Shown here: piece by piece, positions 52,201 through 61,600 of the stretch | Layout of the letters: each line of letters starts with the position of its first letter | How positions within the stretch are numbered: the stretch's first letter is position 1 | NCBI GenBank assembly: GCA_017311315.1 | Contig: CM029647.1 | Coordinates: 8,885,077 to 8,949,076, forward strand | Reading direction: 5' to 3' | Length of the DNA: 64,000 nucleotides | Source of the DNA: Dendrocalamus latiflorus | Taxonomy: Eukaryota; Streptophyta; Magnoliopsida; Poales; Poaceae | Translations under genes and position numbers: made by a program | Notes under the pieces: generated by a model | What the model saw: the letters and a program-made list of their open reading frames with translations, nothing else | The model's database searches: none | What the model was told of the DNA's origin: nothing

Positions 52201-53430
52201 CGGAACCAATTATACATGCATCGCTTCCGGTGATTGTCGTAAGGCTGCCAGTGCTCTTACGAATCGACTTGAAACTTCTTAGTCTCTCTTAAGATGGTAT
52301 GCATTGTGCCGCTGCTGGCTAAGCACACTTCCTTTATAGGGCGCTACACTCGTTCTAATATAGGGTATTTATTAACATGTATGAGAAGGCAATCAACACA
52401 TAAATAAAATACTCCAATATCAGAACATATCATGCCATCATAAACTGAATAAATGAATGAATTCTTCAGATATCATCCAACCATCACGAGAAGATAACAA
52501 TTCTTAAGTACCATCCATGCAAATTCTAACATATTCTTCCACACAAAATAAATGACATTTAAAGTCAAAATGCATTCAGTGCACTAGACTTCTTCTGCTA
52601 TTTTCTCGGGGGTGACATTCTCTTCAAGAAAAATCATGGCATTGGCTGCTGCTAGGCCGAGAGGGGGTGCTGCTGCTTGGATGGTCTCAACCTCCATTAG
52701 CGCAGGCAGCTGCTCGGAACTCTCCCCCTCAACCGATGCAGAGTGGGCTTCATGTGCCCTTTGCCATCCCGTTTTAGCTTGATAGCCTTATTCTCACGTG
52801 GAGCATCTGATTTGCCTTTCTGGGCTGCGGCCTTACCCTTCCTTCCCCTTTTCTTTATCAAGGGCTTTCGCGCCTTGTTGCTCCCGGCGTTGGCTTCACA
52901 GCCAACGGAGCTCCCAGGTGGCTGAGTGACATAGTTCTTACGGAGAACTTTGTCCTGAGCCTCCACAACTTGCATCATATCGGTCAATTCGGCGTATTCC
53001 TCATAGCCATCTTGATGATAGTTGCGTGTGGATTGTGCTACATTGGGGTGGAAGGATTTTCTCAATTTTCTGTATTGGGGTTACAAATCCTGTGCAAGGC
53101 AGAATTGTTTTCCCTGACCGACTTAAAGTCGGCAAACCTCAGTTTGATCCACTCCTACTCTGCTTGAGGAAGAATGGTGTACTTTAGCCTCTCAAGCCGC
53201 TTCTTGAGTGCGGTCCAGAGTGCTAGCGCGCTATTCTCCGTTATGTACTCATTCTTAAGAGTGAGACAGAGGTTGGACGTCATACGGTCCGCCAATCCAA
53301 TAGCTGCGCAGAGCTACCTGGCTCTAAGCACAATCTCGACATCGGATGCCAACATCAGATAGTTTTGGCCATGCTGGGCTAGCTCCTCGAACTCCCAGTT
53401 CGTGATGCTAGTCATCTAAATGTGTATAAG
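49240..53430 (-). pseudogene. Copia-2 gag-pol remnants
   Basis: On the minus strand, gag remnants occupy about 52697-53430. A GAG-pre-integrase block follows (LRHDRLGHPSLRMMRNI near 51860). Integrase pieces include GDICGPIQPILGSFKNFMVL and SIRMDNAGEFTSKAFDDY (51372-51849, in two frames). The reverse transcriptase region runs 49516-51035 (SDWEDWKKAIATELLSL, MSGITFRYLISMAVN, SLYGLKQSGRMWYNRL, SVYVDDLNIIG), with a 1-base loss near 50335. A TGA replaces a tryptophan codon after PTKRH at about 49514. RNase H follows (LIGYADAGYLSDPHTAKSQT) to a stop near 49240. At least five independent lesions are present. Confidence 0.88.
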
Positions 53431-53939
53431 TCTACTGCTGGTAGACATGCACGGAATAATTCACTTCGGGTAAATAAATGGTACAAAAGATTCTCGTAAT
53501 GTTTCATAATTTTTCATGCATTTTCTATAAATTTTTTTACTGCTAATTCAGTGATTAAAAGCAATTTTCGGTAATTACAATTAACCAAAACAGTAAATAA
53601 ATACAGAAAATACAGAGAATAATAATGGCATAAATAAATAAGCTTCAAATGCTAAAAATAACGCAAAATTCGGATTCCCGAGGCCCTTTTATGCCAAAAT
53701 ATGAAATTTCAGCAAATTCTGCAATTCCAGAGGGTTTTTACGCAAAAATTTCAGTTCAGAGAAAAATTTGCGTAATTTTCTGATTTACCGAGGGGTTTTC
53801 TGCAAAATTCTGGATCCGCTGGTAAATTTGAGGGCTTATTCGCAATTTTCGGAATCACGAGGCCTATTTTGCAAAATTCAGGACTTAAATGCAAATTTCA
53901 GGGCCTTTAGGTAATTTCCATAAAATAAGGGGCTTTTCA

Positions 53940-55085
53940 GCAAAATTCCAATGCCTCCCGCCGGCCGGGCCATTTTTCTCCCTTTTGGCCCATTTTTCTC
54001 TCCCCCCACCGGCCGGCCCATCTCTTTCCTCTCTCGGCCGGCCCATCTCGCTCAGGCCCATGCGGCCAGCTGCTCTCCCGAACCGGCCCACTGGCCGGAC
54101 GGCCTGTTTGGCCCAGTGGCCCACCCCTCCACTCAAAACCCGGCAAGGGGTAGGGTTTCCCCTACCCTGTGCAGCCAGTGGCGGCGGCTGCTTCTACGAG
54201 TGCTGCGCGGCGATCCGGGCGGGAGCGGGCGGCGGCCCACCGGCGGGAGGCAGCGCGCGGGGTTTGCGCCATGCGGGGCGCGGCTAAGGAGCCGGGAGGC
54301 GGCGGCCGGAGCCAAAAGCCGGGGCGGCGGAGGCACCCGAACGGGTGGATTGCAAGGGGCGCCCGGCGGGCGCTGCAGGCGCGGCAGCGCGAGGAGCGGC
54401 GGCACGGGGCGAGCGGCCAGCGGCGGGCGGTCGGCTCTGCCGTGCGGGGCGAGTGGCGCCGGCGTGCGGGCGGCACACAGCGGGAGGCGGCGGCCGGGCA
54501 ATCACAAGACCGGAGCGGCAGCGCTTCGGGCGTCGAGATTTCGGTCGGCGCACGTGGTTCGAGCGGGCGCGACGGCGCGGAGGCCGAGGCGACGGTAGTC
54601 GGCGCGCGTTCGGGCGCGGGGAAGCCGAGGCGATGGCGACCGGCGCGCGTTCGGGCGCGGGGAAGCCGAGGCGACGGCGACCGGCGTGCGTTCGGGCGTG
54701 GGGAAGCCGAGGCGACGGCGACCGGCGTGCGTTCGGGCGCGGGGAAGCCGAGGCGACGGTGGCCGGTGGCGCGGGCGCATGCGGGCTGCGGGCGACGCAT
54801 GGGAGAAGACGGCCGAGGCTGGCGGCGGCCAACTGGGCCCGTGCAGAGGCATGCGCGCGGAGCGGCCATGGCGTGTGCGGCACCGGAGGCGCCTGTGCGG
54901 GCGCGGCGGCCGTCCATGCGGGGACGGCAACGGGTGCAGCCCATGCGGGATTGACGACGGCGGAAACCGCACCAGTAGCCCGTGCAGGGGCGTCTGCCGT
55001 GCGATGGCACAGACGGTCGTGTGCACTCCGGCCGGCTTCTGGCCGGTGGCGCGCATACAGGCGCGACGACTGCGGTGACGGCCAG
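53940..55085. repeat. GC-rich leader block with 41-bp tandem repeats
   Basis: Within Copia-2, between the 5' LTR and gag, ~1.1 kb is extremely GC-rich compared with its AT-rich surroundings. At 54600-54770 a 41-bp unit (TTCGGGCGCGGGGAAGCCGA, then GGCGACGGCGACCGGCGCGCG) is repeated with its TTCGGG start at 54609, 54650, 54691 and 54732. A 41-bp period is not a multiple of three, so the long open frames here (up to 358 codons on the minus strand) are not conserved protein repeats. The block may have been acquired by the element. Confidence 0.8.
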
Positions 55086-55539
55086 TCGGCATCCTTGTTG
55101 TGTGTACATTTTCTGTGCCATGGTTATGCAGAACCGAATAGAGAAGATGATAATATCTATCTTTGCACAATGATCATGCAGAGTTAAACAGAACTCATGC
55201 AAGTATTTTTCGTTTTCCAATCTAGATGCAATCAACATCTACCCCGTTTCGCAATCTACCGATCGACATTGTGCCGGCGATTTCAGATCTGCTCGCGGTA
55301 GATTTAGGGCGGATTTGCATCGTTCTACAGTGCAATCAACATCTACCCCGTTTCACAATCTACCGATCGGCATTGTGCCGGCGACTTCAAGTCTGCTCGC
55401 GGTAGATTAGGGCGGATTTGCACCATAGAGATTCAATCTAGAACGCGAAAAGAAAATACAGATTCAAAAGCGATCTAGAAAATTCAATCTGTGCTTCGAT
55501 GATTACCTCGTTCACCGGAGCGAAGTCGTGCTGATAACG

Positions 55540-55773
55540 TGTTGAGAAACCGTCGCTGGTGACCAGTCCGAGCGATTCCTCTGTTTAGAAGAAGAACGAA
55601 TCAATCACAGAAGAATAGATTGAACACACAGAGAGATAGATAGAACTCCCGGTCTTTCTTTATTGCTTTTCTTTCATGCGTACATAATGAGGGGGTCTAG
55701 GTCCCTATTTATAGTCTACGGTGAGGTGCCCAATTAGATCAGGACTCTTGGATAGAGTCCAAGTTTCCTAACA
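55540..55773 (-). repeat. Copia-2 5' LTR
   Basis: Right copy, 234 bp, differing from the left copy only by C/T in GCTGGyGACCAG. On the minus strand the bases after its end read CGTTATCAGCACGAC, a sequence found at the primer-site position in many plant Copia elements. Confidence 0.93.
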
Positions 55774-55778
55774 ATATT

Positions 55779-56047
55779 CATACACATAGAAGGATCAATA
55801 CTAGACTATAATTTATGCCTAGTTGCTTGTTCCTGAAGTGCCGGAACTTACAGGCTGCAACTGATTTACAAAGCATGAAACCAGAATGCAGCTTTAATTG
55901 CAATAATAATGTAAGTAGTTTGGTAGGGCTTTCAAAAAAAAATGTTCTGTTGAGTTCTAGAACACATACCGCTGAAGTTCATTCGGCAAATGTTGCCTAC
56001 TTGGTCAAACTATTGTTTGAAGTTTACTAAGCAAGATGTGAGGCATA
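55779..56047. other. Short flank between two LTR elements
   Basis: AT-rich sequence between Copia-2 and the small LTR element. It may belong to an upstream intron of the CRM-domain gene. No exon could be identified with confidence. Confidence 0.35.
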
Positions 56048-56052
56048 TGTTT

Positions 56053-57702
56053 TGTTAAGGGTATTAGAGATAAGGTATTAGAGATAGAATAGGACTCTTA
56101 TTTGTTTCCTTATATCTCTTGTACTCTCCTATATATATGGCCCTTTGGGTCTCATATCAATACACACAATATTCATAACGCTTCTCACGGCCCCGCTCGT
56201 CTCCAGATCGCTGCGCCGCACCCGTGGCTGCCGCCGCCCGGATCTGGCCATCTCCGACGCCTCCGGGCCGGATCCGGCTGTCTTCGCCCGAGGCCGCCGC
56301 TCCCTGCTTGGATCCATCGCCATCAAGACTGGATCCGACGAGATCCATCCGGCACCGGCCTTCTCCGGGCCTTCTCCGGCCAGATCCCACCCGGATCCTC
56401 AAGCCACCGCGGCCGCCGTCGCTCGCCTCTTCCGGATCCGGCGTCACCGCTCCTCCTCGGGCTTCTTCGACGACTCATTGGCTTGTCGCCGCCTGGAGAC
56501 TCTTCCGCCTGGATCTCGTCGCCGATTCTCCGGCTGGATCTCATCGCCGATTGCATGTCCGCTGGCCTCAACGCCTCCGGCCTCGGCTCCTCCGCCGCAT
56601 CCACCGCCGCCTGGGGTCGCCGTCGCCCGGAAGCCGCTGCCGCCTCGGGTCGCCTCCAGCCCGGAGCTCGATCCAGCCGCCGCCTCCTTCGGCCGCTGTG
56701 TCTGTGCCTCCGCGCCCGAGCCTCCGCGCCCGCGCCGTCTCTACGCCCGGCGCGCCCGCGCCGTCTCCGCGTCCGCGCCGCTCCGCCAGCTGCCGCCTCG
56801 TCTCTGCGCTCTCCGCCTGGTCGCCGCCGCCTTTTGGCTGCCGCCTCCGCGAGAGAGGAGGAGATGAGCGAGCGCGAGGGAGGAGGGAGTGAGGGCGCGG
56901 GCGTGAAGAATGAGGAGGGAGAGAGAGGATATGCAGGGAGAGAGAGGATATGCTGGGAGAGAGGGGCTATGCCGATTGCTTCGTTAACTCTACTCGTTGA
57001 GTCTCTGTTAGCTCTATTCGTTGAGTCTCGGTCTTAAGTCGGTCTTCGGTTATTTTTCGTGAGTCTTCCGTCGCGTCCATCCAAAATCCGTAGTCTCTTT
57101 CGTTCGTCAAGCCGTGCGAGTCCACAAATTTATTGTCAGTCATAGAAGTGTAGGAATTCTCTTTTGCATGGCAGCAGCCGCTGCTCTTTTCCTTGAGCTG
57201 CTGCAGATTGTAGAAGTCTCTATGAGGCCGCCGCGCTTCTTCTGCACCGCGCCTCCGTTGCGCTTATTGTGCATTGCGTCGCCGCGTTTTCTTTTGCACC
57301 GCGCCTCCGTTGCGCTTCTTGTGCATTGCGCCGCCGCGCTTCTTCTGCACTGCGCCTCCGTTGCGCTTCTTGTGCACTGCGCCGCTGCCGTCTCAGGCTT
57401 CGATCTGTGCCGTCATACTTCTATCTATTCCTCTTCGGCTTGATTTGACAGTTTATTCGACGACTGCACGCAACGACGACTTTATCACGACTCGGATGTT
57501 GGATATTTCTTGTTTTAGTATTAACCCTTTTTCAAATGCAATGCTATTGCATACGCCTTGCATTTGTGGGGGGGTGTTAAGGGTATTAGAGATAAGGTAT
57601 TAGAGATAGAATAGGACTCTTATTTGTTTCCTTATATCTCTTGTACTCTCCTATATATATGGCCCTTTGGGTCTCATATCAATACACACAATATTCATAA
57701 CA
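56053..57702 (+). mobile_element. Small non-coding LTR retrotransposon (TRIM/LARD-like), very young
   Basis: Two 128-bp LTRs (56053-56180 and 57575-57702, TGTTAAGGGTATTAG to ATTCATAACA) differ at only one base, the last base of the left copy (G instead of A). TGTTT flanks both ends (56048-56052 and 57703-57707). A polypurine tract (TGTGGGGGGG, 57565-57574) precedes the right LTR. The 1394-bp interior is GC-rich, Pro/Ser/Arg-rich in every frame, and has no gag or pol motif, so it is non-autonomous. It lies directly before the first recognised exon of the CRM-domain pseudogene. Confidence 0.92.
57230..57388. repeat. Three 51-52 bp tandem repeats inside the small LTR element
   Basis: Copies of CTTCTGCACCGCGCCTCCGT followed by TGCGCTTCTTGTGCATTGCG have CCTCCG at 57252, 57304 and 57355. 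They account for the repetitive Leu/Ala/Phe-rich frames seen there. Confidence 0.85.
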
Positions 57703-57816
57703 TGTTTAACATAGAAGTGTCTAGCAAGGACTTAACATATTGGTTTTAAGTATCATATTTCATCCATGACAAGTTGAGTTTAGTTTCCCTCATATTTTCC
57801 CTTCTACTTGTTGCAG

Positions 57817-60112
57817 ATCTGCCGTTGTTTCCTCTAGCAAATGCTTAAGCCCCTTTTATCTGTTTGAGCATCCATGGGCTGTTAGATGGGCTAGCTATGG
57901 ATCAGTGAATATAGTTCTATCTAGTGATGGGAAACCCAAGTTTGAGATTGAGGAGGTGGAACCCTCCAAGAAGAGGAGGTATTTGACAAAGAAGCGTTTG
58001 AAGCTTCAGAGGAAGCAGGAAAAGAGGAAGAGGAAGGAGGCCAATAAAAATGATCCACAGTGTATCAAACCCAAGGGAAAGAAGATAAAACAGAATTTTC
58101 CTACAGCTGAAGCTTGACTCAAATACAAGATTGAGAAGGTAGCAACAAGTTAGTCTGGTTTTGCCTTTTGCCTATTTGCTTGATTTGGTTTGCTTGGTTA
58201 GTTTCTTGCTGAAGCATTTTGACAAGTGCATTAAGCAATCTCCTTCGAAAAAAAATTATTGAGAAATGGATCGGTACGATTTTTCTACATTAGGAATAGG
58301 ACCTTGCTAATTGCCACTAAATATTTGAATCATTACTCTAGTTTCATTCTGCAAATAATTTGCTTTCAGAATGTTACTTAAATACTTTATTGATAATTTA
58401 TGCATGCTTCTGTTTCTATGATATAAAAGTATGGTAGTTGTTTCTATAAAAGCACAGTTGGTTCATTTGAACCCTCTGGGCACCTAGGGTTGGCCATTTT
58501 CAAATATCATAACTAGCTGGTTTGCAAGGGAACTTTCATTACCATCAGATGAACAAATGCTAAAGTGGTTGGAAGATGATGTGATGATGTGCTTGCTTTC
58601 TCTTTTTGTTTCGTAGGAGAAGATAAATTAAAATGAGCTGTTCCTCTTCCAGGCCAAATTAAAGGAAGCTATGTTGGCTGAGAAGCTTAAGAAGTATGAG
58701 GTTGCTAAATCTCAAGGCCCTATGGCTAAACCATATGATCTCAATGTCGAGAAAATATTTTATTTGAAGAAGGTTTCACTGAAAATGTCAAATTATCTCC
58801 CTGTTGGAAGGTAAGGAGTTTTTGGGGGTGTGATTCTGAACATGCATTTGCACTGGAAGAAACATGAGACTGTGAAGGTCATCTGTAAGCCCTGCAAACC
58901 AGGGCAAATCCAAGAGTATGCTAGTGAGATAGGCCAACTAAGCGGCGGTATCCCTATTAAGGGCCTGTTTGGCAAGTCAAAAGCCGGTCGGCTTTTAACT
59001 TTTGCTACAGTACTTAACTTTCAAACGGAGTATTTTCTCAAGATGGAGTCTACAAGTTAAACGTAGTACACGTTAAAAGCCTAACATCTGTACCAGCCAA
59101 AATCGTAAGTGAGTATCGGTCTCTCTGTAATCTGTACCGTAAACAGCAAAAATTCAAAAATTTCAGCCAAAAACCAAAAGCTGCAGCCAAAAAGAACAGG
59201 GCCTAATATTGTTGGAAAGGACACCATAGTCTTCTATCGAGGAAAGAACTATGTTCAGCCAGATGTCATGTCACCTATTGATACACTGTCGAAGAAAAAA
59301 GTAGGTAGGATAGGTTGTTGGTTAATTTTATTTCCATAATTTGTCTCAGGTTGATTCTTGCTTATGCTTGGCAGCAAGTACCAACTGCAGAAAATTCTTT
59401 TCCTTGCTATTTTCTGAACTTTCTGTTACTTTTCTCTGTGCATGGAAATTATTTGTGAATAATCTTGTAAAAGTGTAGCTTTTAAGAATTTAAGTTCACT
59501 TGCTACAGTTAAAAAAGGAGTGACACATAAAAAAAATGCTACAGTTTATATTTAATACACAGAAAATATAAATATAATTGTAAACTTGAAGATGCCTTAA
59601 CATCCATTCTAAATTTATGTCAGCACAATACCACCACCCTGTTCCCAGTTCATGTATCCAAAAAACACATCTCAAATTATGTAGCAACATTTGGTCTTGA
59701 TTATTAACCACCAGGCTGATTCTATATGTAGCAACATTTTTTTTATCATCAGGCACTTGAAAAATCAAAATATGAACAATCGCTGGAGACAGTTAGGCGT
59801 TTCATTGCAGTATCTGAAAAGGAGCTTGAACTTTACTATTGGCATGTTGCACTTTATGGAAATCCACAATCCCAGAATGCTGATCTGGTTTATGGTGATG
59901 ATAGAAAAGCTTTTTCGCAGAAAATGGAGGAAATGAGTCATGGGAAGGACCAAGGACCTCATCTGGCTACTTATGATTTCTCTGATACCACAGATACTTA
60001 TGAGTCTGATGAAGATAATGCTAGTAGCGAATATGATGTTGATGATGATGAGACTGAAGATCCTATACACGGTTGTGAAGACACTGTTGTTTCTGATTGT
60101 GAGGGGTTCTAG
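57817..60112 (+). pseudogene. CRM-domain (CRS1/YhbY) plastid RNA-binding protein gene, disrupted
   Basis: Exons 57817-58138, 58653-59300 (interrupted) and 59753-60112 have good GT-AG borders. The product resembles the single-CRM protein family of Arabidopsis At3g25440. It has a basic KKRRYLTKKRLKLQRKQEKR stretch, then KLKEAMLAEKLKKYEVAKSQ and the CRM domain (YLPVGR, then GGVILNMHLHWKKHETVKVI, CKPCKPGQIQEYASEI, LSGGIPI, DTIVFYRGKNYVQP). After these come EKSKYEQSLETVRRF and an acidic C-terminus. CRM proteins bind plastid RNAs in group II intron splicing or ribosome assembly. Lesions: TGA at 58115-58117, TAA at 58812-58814 where the family has arginine, and a MITE exactly after GGIPI. The N-terminus with the transit peptide was not found. 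Confidence 0.88.
58961..59203. mobile_element. Tourist-type MITE in the CRM-coding exon
   Basis: This 243-bp element runs GGGCCTGTTTGGC to AAAGAACAGGGCC and is flanked by TAA (58958-58960 and 59204-59206). Removing it with one TAA copy restores the reading frame GGIPI-N-IVGKDTIVFY exactly. It is related to the larger element at 46990-48011. Confidence 0.93.
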
Positions 60113-61361
60113 GTAACAGGGAGTAAAGAGCAAGTACCTCTTGTGGCATCATCATATTGCTGATTGCAAATTGGATTTAACATCTAGAAGCCTACATGTG
60201 GAATTTTTTTGGACTATTACATAGACAGTCAGCAGAGGATCACTGGAGATGGCAGTTACCTTGTTTATGGTATCTAGATTTGATTCAGCAGATGGTATGC
60301 AGGACAGGCATTCCTGCTATCGTTTGGAAACAAAAGCAAGGTTGAGGTACAAAAAAAAGGTCTTTTCTGGAAGAACTCCGACAGAAGGACTGCTCTTCAG
60401 TATGTGGCCAATACATCTTGTGTATCTAGTTACTTCATTGTGTCAGTATCAATGCCACAATGTCCATGTTGCAGTGTCTATGCCACTAGGTCGATATGGT
60501 CAATATTGTGAGAAGCTCTGTGGCAAGATCTTGTGGTGTATTGTTGGTAGAGTTTCTATTTTCTGAAATTAATAGCTGCTGAGCAGTATCTGTTTGACAA
60601 ACAAGGGGATGTCAACCTTCCGAGGATGCAGTGTCTTGTACAAAGTACTAAAGTTGCAGTGCCCTGTTACCATCACAGGCTGGTTTGCAATGCCAAACAG
60701 TGCACTTTTCTTGAGAACACTGAATGCTGCTGCATTACTTCAGATTGAGACATCACCTTATGACATGGACTCTTCATTTCTGTTAGATCTGACAGTTCTT
60801 TTAAGATGATTTTATTGGTTGACTATGATAGTACTCAATTACCATGTTATATATGTAGATTTGTTGCTACAATTTTATGGTTCTCCTGTTGTCAGCTACA
60901 CGCCTACAACTAAGTTTTGATGATGGTTTTCCGTGGAAGATTCCTGCTGCATATACTGCAAATTCCGCTATGATCTTTCGTCTGTCACCGAATGCGGTGA
61001 TACAATAGTGCAGATCCTTGCAAAAGTGCCCTCCTCATGGTCAAAAGGAAAGTTTGGGACCTGAGACACAGCTGTCAAAAGTCTAAAGTATACAATACCA
61101 GCGACAGATCAAAGATACTGTCTTGTACTACTCAAGAAAACTTGGCCTCACTTTTAGGCCATCAACGTCTAATCCAGTGGGATGGGATAATTTTCTGATG
61201 AATAACGATGTTTCACATCCCAGGTCGGAGTTGATGTGATCATAGCGGGTAACTCGCACGACACTCGCCCCTTTTTTCATCGAGAATAATTATGTTGTGT
61301 ACTTGTGTAGCATCTGATTAATGAATTGTTCCGGGAAATTTTGGATGAATGACATGTATAA
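60113..61361. other. Downstream of the CRM pseudogene, no gene
   Basis: Short frames only; no domain or repeat boundary was found. Confidence 0.4.
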
Positions 61362-61363
61362 TA

Positions 61364-61600
61364 CTCCCTTCGGTCATAAAAAAAAATTGTTTTAGACATC
61401 GATATGATCTTTAAAACGCAACTTTACCACCAATTTTACTGTAATATATTTATAAAACTTAATAAAAAAATAATATTATAAAATAATTTTGAGAATCTAC
61501 ATATAATTTTTGTGTATCTAATCTAGATATCTAAAAAGGTATTAATAACTAAAATTTTAACTGTGCATATTCTAAAGCCATATTTTGTGATTGGAGGGAG
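61364..61600. mobile_element. Stowaway-like MITE
   Basis: The AT-rich 237-bp element starts CTCCCTTCGGTCATAAAAAA and ends TTTTGTGATTGGAGGGAG, inverted termini of the CTCCCTCCGT Stowaway/mariner type. It is preceded by TA (61362-61363). The base pair after the right end is AA rather than TA, presumably mutated. Confidence 0.8.

Larger units (their letters stand above)
48463..55773 (-). mobile_element. Copia-2: LTR retrotransposon, young LTRs and decayed coding region
   Basis: This 7311-bp element has 234-bp LTRs (TGTTGAGAAACC to GTTTCCTAACA) and is flanked by ATATT on both sides (48458-48462 and 55774-55778). The two LTRs differ at one position that I can see. On the minus strand the order is 5' LTR, a ~2.1-kb leader, gag, integrase, reverse transcriptase, RNase H, polypurine tract (AAGGGGGAG at 48697-48705), 3' LTR. 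The leader contains a very GC-rich block (53940-55080). Despite the near-identical LTRs the coding region has many stops and frameshifts, which suggests it was copied by enzymes supplied from another element. Confidence 0.95.

Noticed and set aside
54162..55238. A 358-codon minus-strand open frame and overlapping + frames of 215-280 codons.
   Set aside because: They lie in a GC-rich block of the Copia-2 leader with a 41-bp repeat period. Long frames occur in several phases at once, and none has a domain.
56102..57037. A 311-codon + strand frame with Pro/Ser/Arg-rich sequence.
   Set aside because: It starts inside the LTR and runs through the non-coding interior of the small LTR element. No gag or pol motif is present.
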